Positions 48,414 through 56,720 are shown, counted from the first letter of the stretch. The stretch: DNA of 64,000 nt from Notoacmeibacter sp. MSK16QG-6 (GCF_024158145.1 NZ_JAMYXM010000001.1:620001-684000), one strand, 5' to 3'. Notes: generated by a model from the letters alone, not told the origin. Made by a program: numbers and translations.

Positions 48414-49160
48414 ATGAATTACAGTTCGACCGTCTCCATTCGCCTGCTCCTGGCCGGGGCGGCAAGCCTGTCGCTCGGTCTCGCCAGCATCGCGCCAGCC
48501 TATGCAGGCAATCGCGCCGTGTCCTGTTATCAGCCTGTTCATCATCCAGCCCAATACAAGGCCGTGACCAAGCGCGTGCAGGTTGCCCCAGCCCGCCGCA
48601 GCATCGAGCACATTCCGGCGGTGACCAAAACAGTGTGGCAGACCATCGTCACTCAACCGGCCCGCAAGGAATGGCGCTATGTCCCCGCCGTTACACGGGG
48701 CGTCAAAAAGCGAGTTCTGCTTAGACCTGCAGAGCGGGTGCCGCAACACACCCCGGCTGTGACGAAGATCGTGCATGAAACCATAACGGTCCCCGGCGGA
48801 TATGGCTGGGAGTGGCGTTGGGTGAATGGCAAAAAAACCCTCTGCAAGGTGAAATTGCCCGCCCGCCATCAAACGGTCGCGCGTCAGGTCACGGTTCGCC
48901 CGGCCATCGTCAGCTATAAGGTCATTCCACCGCGCTACGGCACCGAATGGACCGAAGAGATCGTCCAGCCAGCACGGACCGAAGAGGTATACGTTCCGGC
49001 TGTTCGAGAGCGAGTCGCGCGAACCGTTGTGGTGCGCCCGGCGAGCGAACGCGTCCATACCATTCCGGCGGAATATGCGACCGTAACCGAACAGGTGCAG
49101 GTGCGCTCAGCCTCGACAGCGTGGCGAAACGTCAGCGTGCCTCGTCATTGCCGGAACTGA
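48414..49160 (+). CDS. Secreted repeat protein of unknown function
   Basis: A 248-residue protein I do not recognise. A signal peptide is clear, with cleavage near AYA at residue 31. The mature part is built of about seven or eight degenerate repeats of about 21-23 residues of the form x-h-P-A-V-T-x-x-V-x-x-x-h-x-h-x-P-A, for example HIPAVTKTVWQTIVTQPAR, YVPAVTRGVKKRVLLRPAE and YVPAVRERVARTVVVRPAS. A single insert with GWEWRW lies near residues 130-137. Cysteines at about 38, 144 and 246 could be oxidised. AAGGA precedes the ATG by 9 bases. It is divergent from clpP. The repeats look strand-forming and basic; a surface or cell-wall role is a guess. Confidence 0.75.
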   Translation: MNYSSTVSIRLLLAGAASLSLGLASIAPAYAGNRAVSCYQPVHHPAQYKAVTKRVQVAPARRSIEHIPAVTKTVWQTIVTQPARKEWRYVPAVTRGVKKRVLLRPAERVPQHTPAVTKIVHETITVPGGYGWEWRWVNGKKTLCKVKLPARHQTVARQVTVRPAIVSYKVIPPRYGTEWTEEIVQPARTEEVYVPAVRERVARTVVVRPASERVHTIPAEYATVTEQVQVRSASTAWRNVSVPRHCRN

Positions 49161-49185
49161 GTGTCTCCCCACTCATGGGAAGAAC

Positions 49186-50667
49186 CTAGACCGACGCATC
49201 GACAGCACCGAGGTCGAGCACATCGGTCGTGCCGTCTTCCTCGGTTTCCCACCATGCAAGCCAGCGCCCTTCTTTCCTCAAGAGGCGAAGATAGTTGCGC
49301 TGATCGCAGTAGGTTCGCGGGTGCCCCGGCAGGGAGCGCATGCGGATCGGGTGATTCGGCAGCGGGGAATCACCTAGCCAGGCGAGCGTGCCGAGTGTCC
49401 GCGCCCAGCCGCGCGGCGGCGGATCGTGCGTAATTCCCGACGCGACAAGTTGATGCACGGTGCCTGTCTTGCAGGCCAGCGTTCCGCGTGTCGCCAGATG
49501 GATTTCGCCTGAGAGGATGGTGACATCCGTGCCTGCTTCGTCCTTTGCCTTTACGAGGCGGGCAAGCATTCGCGTCCATTCCTTGCGATGATGGCGGCTC
49601 TGCCATTGGTCGCGCAAGTCGTCCTCATATTTCTGCGCGCCCGGAATGATGTTCATCGCCGATTCGACCAACGACAGGCGCGGCCCGAGGACCGGAACGG
49701 TAGAAACGAAAAGAACCCGGCTGCCTGCAGCCTTCTTCAACGCTTCGTCAAACGTCCGCCAGCTTTCCTCGCTCATCACGCGGTTCGGCCTTCGGCCACT
49801 GCGCAGATCCGGCGCAAGGATGTGAAGCCCCGGCAATTCGATGTGAATGCCGAACCCACCCGCCGTGCGATCCATCATGACGTCTGGCAGATCGTCCAGG
49901 GTCGCGGCCTGCTGAAACAGGAGAAAGTGTTCGCGCGCTACCTCATACACCGTCTGCCCGATGGGTGAGTCGAGCTTGCCTTCCGCCAGTGATCCCCAGC
50001 CGTCGCAAATGTCATGATCGTCCCACATGGAAATTGTGGGTACCGAGCATAGGAGCGATTTCGCCTCTTCATGACCGAGCAGAACGAGGTAGCGGCCAAA
50101 AAGTGACCGTGAAAGCGCCACCCGGATGTTCTCGACATCCTCTGCGGTCACGTCGTCACCGAAATAATCCTCCTCATCCTCCCATTTTCGGGTCATCGGA
50201 TGCGCATCGAGAATTTCGTCGGCGTAAATCTGATCGCCGCCCTGCAACAACAAATGGAGCGGCGCGTTCGCGTGCTCCGCCTTCAGGCGCGACCAAAGGG
50301 TATTGCGCTGTTCTTTCTCACGATCCAGATCGCCCTGCTCCTGCCCGTTGCAGGAAACAAAAGCGATGCGCATCTCGTCGCCGCCATAGTCGGTCGCCAG
50401 TCGAACACGCTGATCGTCCAGTTCGTACCATCCGTCCGACAGCCCCAGGGGCAGCTCGAAAAGATAGCGGTCAGCGACGACGCCGTAGCGGTTGAACACC
50501 GCCTCGGCCGGCCATTCACGCTCTTGCGTGCGTAAGATCGCACTGGGCTTTTCGCTCGGACGCAAGGCCAGCAAAGCGAAGCGAACCCGCCCCTCCTCTT
50601 CTCCACGCATGTAGAGTAGCGGACCGAGGGTCTCGGCAGCCTCCTGAATCGCGTCGTCCGATGGCAA
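49186..50667 (-). CDS. PhoD-like alkaline phosphatase / phosphodiesterase family protein
   Basis: Metallophosphatase-fold protein of about 493 residues. Metal-site motifs are visible: FVSCNGQ, LLQGGDQIYADE, MWDDHDICDGWGS, and LSGEIHLATRG. No signal peptide is seen, so it is probably cytoplasmic, unlike classic PhoD. The first usable start in frame is a TTG at 50667 without a ribosome site. The frame stays open to a stop at 50793-50791 but has no ATG or GTG there, so the true N-terminus is uncertain and an early frameshift is possible. The substrate is not known. Confidence 0.8.
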   Translation of the reverse strand: MPSDDAIQEAAETLGPLLYMRGEEEGRVRFALLALRPSEKPSAILRTQEREWPAEAVFNRYGVVADRYLFELPLGLSDGWYELDDQRVRLATDYGGDEMRIAFVSCNGQEQGDLDREKEQRNTLWSRLKAEHANAPLHLLLQGGDQIYADEILDAHPMTRKWEDEEDYFGDDVTAEDVENIRVALSRSLFGRYLVLLGHEEAKSLLCSVPTISMWDDHDICDGWGSLAEGKLDSPIGQTVYEVAREHFLLFQQAATLDDLPDVMMDRTAGGFGIHIELPGLHILAPDLRSGRRPNRVMSEESWRTFDEALKKAAGSRVLFVSTVPVLGPRLSLVESAMNIIPGAQKYEDDLRDQWQSRHHRKEWTRMLARLVKAKDEAGTDVTILSGEIHLATRGTLACKTGTVHQLVASGITHDPPPRGWARTLGTLAWLGDSPLPNHPIRMRSLPGHPRTYCDQRNYLRLLRKEGRWLAWWETEEDGTTDVLDLGAVDASV

Positions 50668-50870
50668 TTTCGGGGTGGTTTTGCTCTCGCCGCTCAGCTT
50701 GCCGCTCCAGCACTTGTATTCGAAATCATTGTCATATCCGAACAGATAGGGGCTTGGGAGGAGAGTGAAACCGCCCTTGCCATTTCTTAATCAGAACACA
50801 GCCGACACATAGGGGTGACGATGCATGCCAAGCCACGGCCAGGTCGGGGCTGAAGCCCGGCGACCGCGGA

Positions 50871-52154
50871 TCAGGCCTTTGCCAGCGCCTGGTCGAGATC
50901 GGCGATGAGATCGTTGATCGCCTCGATACCGATCGATAGACGCACCACCTCATTTCCTGCGCCAGCAGCACTGCGCTGATCATCGGAAAGTTGACGGTGG
51001 GTCGTGGACGCCGGATGAATCACGAGGCTGCGCGTATCGCCAATATTGGCCAGATGGCTGAAGAGTTCGAGGCCCTCGACGAATTTGACGCCGGCCTCGT
51101 ATCCACCCTTCAAGCCGAAAGTGAACACGGCTCCCGCGCCTTCCGGTGCGTATTGTTTTTGAAGCGCATGATTGGGAGAGTCTTCAAGGCCCGAATAGTT
51201 CACCCATTCCACCTTGTCGTGGCTCTTCAAATGCTTGGCGACGGCGAGCGCATTTTCGCAGTGGCGCTGCATGCGAAGCGGAAGTGTTTCGATGCCGGTG
51301 AGTATCTGAAACGCATTGAACGGGCTGATCGCCGGGCCGAGATCGCGGAGCCCCAGCACCCGGCAGGCGATGGCAAACGCGAAGTTACCGAACGTCTCGT
51401 GCAGCTTCACACCGCCATATTCCGGCCGAGGCTCTTTAAGCATCGGGTAGCGATCCGATGCGCTCCAGTCGAAGGTGCCGCCATCGACGATGACGCCGCC
51501 CATCGAATTACCATGCCCGCCGAGAAACTTGGTCAGCGAGTGCAGCACGATGTCGGCGCCGTGTTCGAGCGGGCGGCAGAGATAGGGGGTCGCCATGGTG
51601 TTGTCGACGATCAGCGGAATACCGGCCTTCTGGGCGACTTCGGCAATGGCCGCGATATCCGACACCGCACCGGCGGGGTTGGCGAAACTTTCGATGAAGA
51701 TCGCCTTCGTCCTGTCGTCGATCAGTTCGGCCATACTGTCAGCCGCGTCGACATCGGCCCAGCGCACTTCCCAGCCGAAATTCTTGAAGGAGTGGCCAAA
51801 CTGGTTGATCGAGCCGCCATAAAGCTTCTTGGCAGCAATGAAGTTGTCGCCTGGCTCCATGATCGTGTGAAAGACCAGAAGCTGGGCGGCATGGCCGGAC
51901 GCAACCGCCAGCGCGGCGGTGCCGCCTTCCAGCGCGGCAAGCCGTTCTTCGAGCACGCCCTGCGTTGGATTCATGATGCGGGTATAGATATTGCCGAATG
52001 CCTGCAGACCGAACAGCGAAGCGGCATGGTCTGCGCTTTCGAAGACGTAAGACGTGGTCTGGTATATCGGTGTCGTCCGCGCGCCGGTGGTCGCATCGGG
52101 CTGCGCGCCGGCATGAATGGCCAATGTCGAAAATCCGGGCTGCTGGTCGCTCAT
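50871..52154 (-). CDS. metY: O-acetylhomoserine sulfhydrylase (aminocarboxypropyltransferase)
   Basis: PLP enzyme that makes homocysteine from O-acetylhomoserine and sulfide. The 427-residue product is longer than cystathionine synthases, as expected for MetY. It has the start [20 protein letters not shown], the phosphate-binding [17 protein letters not shown], and the PLP lysine Lys209 in [18 protein letters not shown] lies 6 bases before the ATG at 52154. Its sulfide source would be the sulfate-assimilation pathway begun by cysDNC in this window. Confidence 0.93.
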   Translation of the reverse strand: MSDQQPGFSTLAIHAGAQPDATTGARTTPIYQTTSYVFESADHAASLFGLQAFGNIYTRIMNPTQGVLEERLAALEGGTAALAVASGHAAQLLVFHTIMEPGDNFIAAKKLYGGSINQFGHSFKNFGWEVRWADVDAADSMAELIDDRTKAIFIESFANPAGAVSDIAAIAEVAQKAGIPLIVDNTMATPYLCRPLEHGADIVLHSLTKFLGGHGNSMGGVIVDGGTFDWSASDRYPMLKEPRPEYGGVKLHETFGNFAFAIACRVLGLRDLGPAISPFNAFQILTGIETLPLRMQRHCENALAVAKHLKSHDKVEWVNYSGLEDSPNHALQKQYAPEGAGAVFTFGLKGGYEAGVKFVEGLELFSHLANIGDTRSLVIHPASTTHRQLSDDQRSAAGAGNEVVRLSIGIEAINDLIADLDQALAKA

Positions 52155-52371
52155 TATAGTCCTCCAAACTGAAATCGCTGGGGACATTGGCGACAGCTAG
52201 TAGCATTGTCCAGAGAAAGGAAGATCACTGGCCTGTTGTCATGCGGCCGTCACATCACCACCTTATAAACCAGCGTGAAGGCGCGATACGGACCACGGAA
52301 GAACTGGCCGGCGTGTCTTGACCATATTTCCGAAGGTCGCAACTACGACCACAACGCAGCCCTGTTTGCCG
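52155..52371. other. Intergenic region upstream of metY
   Basis: This stretch must contain the leftward metY promoter and leader. I looked for a SAM-II or SAM/SAH riboswitch core and found no convincing match. No gene was seen here. The rest of the gap to 52565 holds a CtrA box and a candidate small transcript, listed separately. Confidence 0.5.
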
Positions 52372-52387
52372 TTAACTATTTGTTAAC
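52372..52387. promoter_or_regulatory. CtrA binding site (TTAA-N7-TTAAC)
   Basis: TTAA at 52372-52375 and TTAAC at 52383-52387 are separated by exactly 7 bp, matching the full alphaproteobacterial CtrA consensus. It lies about 70 bp before an intrinsic terminator on the plus strand and 218 bp upstream of the metY start on the minus strand. Confidence 0.75.
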
Positions 52388-52401
52388 CATTTGAGCGCAG
52401 C

Positions 52402-52488
52402 ATGATGTTTCGGAAATTGGACCGAGCCACGGATGTAATGGCAGGTCTACTCCTGAAAGCGGGTTCAACAGAGCCCGCTTTTTGTTTG
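52402..52488 (+). ncRNA. Candidate small RNA or short mRNA ending in an intrinsic terminator
   Basis: On the plus strand a strong terminator (stem 52456-52466 with 52471-52481, loop AACA, then TTTGTTTG) has no gene before it: the two genes to the left are on the other strand. A transcript starting just after the CtrA box would be about 70-100 nt. A 42-residue frame (ATG 52402, stop 52528-52530) runs through the terminator, so a protein product is less likely. The 5' end is a guess. Confidence 0.5.
52456..52488 (+). terminator. Orphan intrinsic terminator
   Basis: AAAGCGGGTTC pairs with GAGCCCGCTTT (11 bp including one G-T pair) around the tetraloop AACA, followed by a T-rich tail. The opposite strand has no T-tract after the stem, so it acts on plus-strand transcripts. 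Confidence 0.85.
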
Positions 52489-52565
52489 CGCGAGGACGAC
52501 CGGTTTTCCTTCATCGTCCAAGCTGTCTAATCTCGTCGACATTCATGACAGGGTTGGCCAGAGCA

Positions 52566-53063
52566 ATGCGTAGCGTTTCAGAAGTTGTCATGGGAATGGA
52601 CGATGAGATCTGGCGGCGCCACGCCAGTCCGTGGAGCGTCTATACGCGCGTTCCGACCATCCTGCTGTTTACGCTGGCCATCTGGTCCCGCTTCTGGATC
52701 GGATGGTGGGCTATCGTTCCAATATCGATCGTCGCCATCTGGACGTTCCTCAATCCACGCCTTTTCGCGCCACCCACCCACTTCGATGGATGGGCGCAGC
52801 GCGTGGTCCTCGGCGAACAAATATGGATTGAGAGAAAGAAACGCTCGATACCGTTCCATCATCGGCGAGCGGCGACGCTTCTCCTCATTGCGACGGCGCT
52901 CTGCTGCCTTCCGCTTATCTACGGGCTCGTCTGGCGCAATCCCTGGGCAGCCTTTGGCGGCGCAACGCTCTTATCCACGTTCAAACTCTGGTTCTGCGAC
53001 CGAATGGCCTGGCTACAACGCGATATGGCGCAGCGAGGCGAGGCCAACGCAAGCGATGTTTAA
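52566..53063 (+). CDS. DUF6653 family membrane protein
   Basis: A protein of about 165 residues resembling the uncharacterised DUF6653 family. The conserved start is MDDEIWRRHASPWSVYTRVP, followed by a helical hairpin (LAIWSRFWIGWWAIVPI), a hydrophilic loop FLNPRLFAPP, and a second pair of membrane segments in the C-terminal half. The function is unknown. Several in-frame ATGs (52545, 52566, 52590, 52596) lack clear ribosome sites; I chose 52566 because relatives, as I recall them, have a short extension before MDD. Confidence 0.7.
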   Translation: MRSVSEVVMGMDDEIWRRHASPWSVYTRVPTILLFTLAIWSRFWIGWWAIVPISIVAIWTFLNPRLFAPPTHFDGWAQRVVLGEQIWIERKKRSIPFHHRRAATLLLIATALCCLPLIYGLVWRNPWAAFGGATLLSTFKLWFCDRMAWLQRDMAQRGEANASDV

Positions 53064-53073
53064 GGAAAAATCT

Positions 53074-53619
53074 CTATCGATCCCGGCGAATACCAAGGCT
53101 CTGCACCTTGTGACCCGCGACCGGCTTTCTGGCCGAAAGCACGCGGCTATTGACGCCATTCCAGCCAATTTCGCCGGACAGGCGCGCATATTCGATTTTC
53201 GGGCAACGATTCATGATGACGGTAACGCCAGCCGCTTCCAGCTTCGCTGCGCTCTCATCATGGCGGACGCCAAGCTGCATCCAGACGAATCTCGGCAAGG
53301 CGTCCATTGCGAGGATGTTGTCAACGATGCCCGGCACAGCGTCAGGCGCGCGAAAGATGTCGATCATGTCAGGCGTCGCCGGAAGATCGGCCAGATTGGC
53401 ATAAGTCATTGCACCACAGATCGGCTTGCCAGCCTGTCCGGGATTGACGGGCCAGACCTCGTAGCCCTTGTCGAGCAGATATTTCACCACGAAATAGCTT
53501 GGTCGCACCGGATTTGCTGACGCGCCAAGAACCGCGATGGTCTTTGTTTCGGATAGTACGCGGACAATCAGGCTTTTATCGTAATGATCGTGATTCGACG
53601 GCTGCCCATCTACACTCAT
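53074..53619 (-). CDS. CoA-binding domain protein (YccU-like)
   Basis: A 181-residue Rossmann-fold protein of the CoA_binding_2 family. It has TIAVLGASANPVRPSYFVV, YEVWPVNPGQAGKPICG, MIDIFRAPDAVPGI, WMQLGVRHDESA and the cysteine-containing VTVIMNRCPKIEY. Members bind CoA but have no defined reaction. The start overlaps the stop of the VOC gene by 4 bp, so it is the last gene of the leftward set crotonase-VOC-CoA-binding. Confidence 0.88.
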   Translation of the reverse strand: MSVDGQPSNHDHYDKSLIVRVLSETKTIAVLGASANPVRPSYFVVKYLLDKGYEVWPVNPGQAGKPICGAMTYANLADLPATPDMIDIFRAPDAVPGIVDNILAMDALPRFVWMQLGVRHDESAAKLEAAGVTVIMNRCPKIEYARLSGEIGWNGVNSRVLSARKPVAGHKVQSLGIRRDR

Positions 53620-54059
53620 TCCGGCAGCCTCATATTTCCATTGTCATCGAGCGGCGCCATCGGATTGTGAGCCAGTTCCCACAGATGGCCGTCAGGATCG
53701 GCAAAATAACCGGAATAACCGCCCCAGAAGACCTTTTCCGGTCGCTTGGCCGGCGTAGCGCCGACAGAGACCGCATGATCGAAAGCGGCATCGACTTCCC
53801 GTTCGGAGTCAAAATTGATCGCAAGCGCCACACCCGAGAAACCCGTCTCCGTATTCGCCACATGCGCGTCTTCAGCAAGATCGGTACGGCCGAAGAGACC
53901 GAGTTTGGTGCCCGCCATGTGAAAGAAACTCACGCTCTCATTGGAGGCCGACGACTTTTTCCAGCCGAGTTTTTCGTAGAATGCCGTCGAACGTGCGATG
54001 TCGGTGACGCCGAGCGTTACCATTGTCAGGCGCGAAGGAAGACCCTCGGTCATCGTCAT
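53616..54059 (-). CDS. VOC/glyoxalase-fold protein
   Basis: A 147-residue protein with two beta-alpha-beta-beta-beta modules of the vicinal-oxygen-chelate fold: VTLGVTDIARSTAFYEKLGW in the first and GYFADPDGHLWELAHNP in the second, the latter with the usual metal-site Glu. It resembles lactoylglutathione-lyase-like and resistance-type members of unknown substrate. The ATG at 54059 overlaps the stop of the crotonase gene; an ATG two codons further in is an alternative with better ribosome-site spacing. Confidence 0.85.
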   Translation of the reverse strand: MTMTEGLPSRLTMVTLGVTDIARSTAFYEKLGWKKSSASNESVSFFHMAGTKLGLFGRTDLAEDAHVANTETGFSGVALAINFDSEREVDAAFDHAVSVGATPAKRPEKVFWGGYSGYFADPDGHLWELAHNPMAPLDDNGNMRLPE

Positions 54060-54871
54060 TCGTCCTTCCATTCCGGCGTGCGCTTTCCAATAAAGGCGCC
54101 GATGCCTTCCTCGGCATCCTTGGCCATCATGTTCTCCACCATCACGCGCGCAGTTTCTTCATAGGCCTGATCCAGCGGCATCTCCGCCTGCCGATAGAAG
54201 GCCTCCTTGCCGATCTTCAGCGTGAAGGCCGATTTCGACGCTATCGTCTCGGCATATTTCTGCACGACCTGACCGAGATACTGTTTGGGCACAACCCGAT
54301 TGACGAGGCCGATCTCGCGGGCATGGGTCGGCTCTGTCATCTCGCCCGTCAGCAACATTTCCATGGCATGCTTGCGGTGCACATTACGGCTGAGTGCCAC
54401 CATGGGTGTCGAGCAGAACAGGCCGATATTGACACCGGGCGTAGCGAAGCGCGCCTCTTCCGACGCGATGGCCAGATCGCAGGAGGCGACGAGCTGACAC
54501 CCTGCCGCCGTCGCCACGCCATTGACTTCGGCGATCACCGGCACACGCAACCGGACGATGGTCTGCATCAGATCTGCGCAGCGCCGAAACGTCTTTTCGA
54601 AGAAGGCTCGGCCGTTATCGTCACTCTCTCGCGCGCCTTGCATCTCCTTCAGATCGTGGCCAGCGCAGAAGACCTTGGCATCGGATGCCAGCACAACGAC
54701 ACGGACGGCGCGATCTTCGGCGGCAGCGTTCAGCGTGTCGGTCAATTCCTCCATGAAGCCGAGGCTGAGTGCATTGGCCGGCGGACGCGCCATCGCCAGA
54801 CGGCGGACGCCGCCTTCCTGCGTGATCCGCAAACTCTCCGCGCCATGATCTATGGTCAAAACCTCGCCCAT
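54056..54871 (-). CDS. Enoyl-CoA hydratase/isomerase family protein, catalytic glutamates absent
   Basis: A 271-residue crotonase-fold protein. Oxyanion-hole segments are present (KVFCAGHDLKEM and NGVATAAGCQL). The two glutamates that act in true hydratases are replaced: the first is Gln126 in AAGCQLVASCD, the second Gly146 in TPGVNIGLFC. This is the pattern of the ECHDC3-like subgroup, so hydratase activity is doubtful. I chose the ATG at 54871 (MGEVLTIDHG) with GGGAG upstream; a longer frame reaches over the promoter. It is the first gene of a coupled trio and divergent from the thioesterase. Confidence 0.88.
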   Translation of the reverse strand: MGEVLTIDHGAESLRITQEGGVRRLAMARPPANALSLGFMEELTDTLNAAAEDRAVRVVVLASDAKVFCAGHDLKEMQGARESDDNGRAFFEKTFRRCADLMQTIVRLRVPVIAEVNGVATAAGCQLVASCDLAIASEEARFATPGVNIGLFCSTPMVALSRNVHRKHAMEMLLTGEMTEPTHAREIGLVNRVVPKQYLGQVVQKYAETIASKSAFTLKIGKEAFYRQAEMPLDQAYEETARVMVENMMAKDAEEGIGAFIGKRTPEWKDE

Positions 54872-54965
54872 TGCCTGCTCCCGATACCTCACCCTCTGGA
54901 TAAAGACGGTCCGATTGCACCGCCTTTGACAGCCAAGATAGTGTCTTGGCCGCGAGGAGACAGTG

Positions 54966-55412
54966 ATGGCAACGACCGATGGCAATTTATCACCCATCCT
55001 GGGAAAGGATGAGGTCCAACGCATCATGGCCGATGGCTTCGGCGAATACCACGACGACTTTCCCTATGAGGTCCTTGCGGTTGAGCCGGGCGAAGTGCGC
55101 ATCCGATTCAACGCGGAGAAACGCCATTTGCGGCCCGGCGGTACAATATCGGGCCCTGCCCTCTTCACCCTGGCAGACATCGGGGGATGGGCCTGCGCGC
55201 TCTCCCATGTGCGCGGCGACCCGCTGATCGTGACGACCAACGTCAACATCAATTTCATGAGGAAGGCTGAGGCAGGACCGGTCGATGCGATCTGCCGTAT
55301 CCTCAAAATGGGGCGGACGCTGCTGGTATTCGAGGTGGAGATGATCTCGCAAGGCCGCTGCGCCGCCCACGCAACCGGGACGTATGCGATTCCAGCGGTC
55401 GAACAGGATTGA
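54966..55412 (+). CDS. PaaI-type hotdog-fold thioesterase
   Basis: A 148-residue hotdog protein, probably hydrolysing an acyl-CoA. Typical segments are RHLRPGGTISGPALFTLADIG (catalytic loop and long helix), VTTNVNINFMRKAEAGPVDA and a final strand with TGTYAIP. GAGGAG precedes the ATG at 54966; a GTG one codon upstream is possible. It is divergent from the crotonase gene, a neighbourhood seen in other rhizobia, but the substrate is unknown. Confidence 0.88.
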   Translation: MATTDGNLSPILGKDEVQRIMADGFGEYHDDFPYEVLAVEPGEVRIRFNAEKRHLRPGGTISGPALFTLADIGGWACALSHVRGDPLIVTTNVNINFMRKAEAGPVDAICRILKMGRTLLVFEVEMISQGRCAAHATGTYAIPAVEQD

Positions 55413-55436
55413 CGACCACGATAGACGTCACCACAT

Positions 55437-55452
55437 TTTTCGTATACGAAAA
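55437..55452. promoter_or_regulatory. Perfect 16-bp palindrome before brnT (candidate BrnA operator)
   Basis: TTTTCGTATACGAAAA is a perfect palindrome ending 5 bp before the brnT start codon. Autoregulation by the antitoxin is known for BrnTA modules, so a BrnA or BrnTA operator is the natural reading. Its place would block transcription or initiation. Confidence 0.7.
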
Positions 55453-55457
55453 TTGTC

Positions 55458-55706
55458 GTGAAGATTGTATGGGATGAACCGAAGCGGCTTACCAATCTCG
55501 ATAAACACGGGATGAATTTCGCTGATCTAACCGTCGAGTTCTTCGAGGCCGCGACGATCTATCCGGGAAATGGCAACCGCATCGTCTCGATTGGCCACTG
55601 GAACGGGCAGATCATCATCACCGTTGTATTCAGACCGCTGGGTTCGGAAGCCATTTCGATCATTTCAATGCGGCCGGCCAGCCGCAAGGAAAGGAGGCAC
55701 TTATGA
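55458..55706 (+). CDS. brnT: BrnT family toxin (type II toxin-antitoxin)
   Basis: Ribonuclease toxin with a RelE-like fold. The 82-residue product shows the family start VWDEPKRLTNLDKHGMNF and the C-terminal RPASRKERRHL, matching the basic catalytic end of BrnT. The start is a GTG at 55458, immediately after the palindrome. The stop overlaps the antitoxin start by 4 bp. The toxin-first gene order is normal for BrnTA. Confidence 0.92.
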   Translation: MKIVWDEPKRLTNLDKHGMNFADLTVEFFEAATIYPGNGNRIVSIGHWNGQIIITVVFRPLGSEAISIISMRPASRKERRHL

Positions 55707-56011
55707 CACGTAAATATTCATCCGGCCGTCCGCTTACCGACGAGGAAGAGGCGGAAATTCAACGAATGATCCAGTCCGATCCGGAAAATCCAGAACTGAC
55801 CGACGAGCAGTTGCGGCAAGGCAAACCCTTCGCCGAGGCGTTTCCTGGGCTTGCAGAAAGCATCAAGCGATCGCGCGGCAGGCCCAAAAAAGAGAATGCG
55901 AAAACTGCCGTCACGGTACGCCTCGATCCACGCATCCTGGAACGTTGGCAGGCAAGGGAGGACTGGCGAAGCGAAATGGCAAAGCTTCTGGAAGAACAGG
56001 CCCCCGATTAG
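55703..56011 (+). CDS. brnA: BrnA family antitoxin
   Basis: Antitoxin and DNA-binding autoregulator of BrnT. The 102-residue product has an acidic N-terminal half (TDEEEAEIQRMIQSDPENPE) and a C-terminal ribbon-helix-helix with GRPKKENAKTAVTVRLDPRI and WRSEMAKLL. It overlaps brnT by 4 bp, so the pair is one unit. The product of brnT and this gene should bind the upstream palindrome. The AT-rich DNA that follows may contain the transcript end. Confidence 0.9.
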   Translation: MTRKYSSGRPLTDEEEAEIQRMIQSDPENPELTDEQLRQGKPFAEAFPGLAESIKRSRGRPKKENAKTAVTVRLDPRILERWQAREDWRSEMAKLLEEQAPD

Positions 56012-56106
56012 ACAATTTTACGGCCGTTTTTGCGGTATATAGATACCTTATCTCTTATCTATTTGAAATTTATAATTTTTACAGAATTTTTGGCATTAAA
56101 ATAGAC

Positions 56107-56135
56107 TTGACCGCGCTCGCTTTCTCCCCTATTGA
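56107..56135 (+). promoter_or_regulatory. Candidate housekeeping promoter of rplM-rpsI
   Basis: TTGACC (56107-56112), 17 bp and TATTGA (56130-56135) form a plausible sigma-70-type promoter in the AT-rich gap after brnA. It would give a leader of about 115 nt before rplM. The leader holds an inverted arrangement of GCCGG/CCGGC repeats that could fold, but no known riboswitch was recognised. Confidence 0.55.
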
Positions 56136-56258
56136 GCGCGGTATCGATGGTCCGGCCTCCCATGTCCGGGCCATTGTTTCGTTCGGACGGCCCAGCGCCG
56201 ATCCGAACCCAAGCAACAAGAAACGCCGGCCGAACCGCCGGTTCCAAAGGACGAAACC

Positions 56259-56720
56259 ATGAAGACCTTTTCGCAGAAGCCTGCGGAAGTGACGAAGGAC
56301 TGGATCCTGATCGACGCCGAAGGGCTTGTCGTCGGCCGTCTCGCTTCCCTGGTCGCCAACCGCCTGCGCGGCAAGCATAAGCCGAGCTACACGCCACATG
56401 TCGACGATGGCGACAACGTCATAATCATCAACGCCGACAAGGCCGTGTTCACCGGCAAGAAATACGAAGAGAAGAAGTATTACTGGCACACCGGCTATCC
56501 GGGCGGCATCAAGGAGCGTACGGCCAAGCAGATGTTCGAGGGCCGCTTTCCCGAGCGCGTCCTGGAAAAGGCCGTGCAGCGCATGATCCCCCGTGGCCCG
56601 CTCGGTCGCCGCCAGATGAAGAACCTGAAGGTTTATGCCGGCGCCGAACACCCGCATGAGGCGCAGCAGCCGAAGGTGCTGGATGTCGCCGCCCTGTCCT
56701 CCAAGAACACACGAGCTTGA
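56259..56720 (+). CDS. rplM: 50S ribosomal protein L13
   Basis: Early-assembly protein of the large ribosomal subunit. The 153-residue product has the family sequence [58 protein letters not shown] and [26 protein letters not shown] precedes the ATG. It is followed after 5 bp by rpsI, the standard two-gene operon. Confidence 0.97.
   Translation: MKTFSQKPAEVTKDWILIDAEGLVVGRLASLVANRLRGKHKPSYTPHVDDGDNVIIINADKAVFTGKKYEEKKYYWHTGYPGGIKERTAKQMFEGRFPERVLEKAVQRMIPRGPLGRRQMKNLKVYAGAEHPHEAQQPKVLDVAALSSKNTRA

Noticed and set aside
50991..52172. A 393-codon plus-strand open frame across metY
   Set aside because: It is antisense to metY and shows only the codon-bias shadow.
52155..52371. SAM-II or SAM/SAH riboswitch before metY
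   Set aside because: The leader contains GGTGGTGATGTGACGG, which loosely recalls SAM-II, but the paired pseudoknot arms and the A-rich GCTAAA end are missing.
52402..52530. A 42-residue small protein gene
   Set aside because: The frame runs through a strong terminator and lacks a ribosome site; a small RNA explains the region better.
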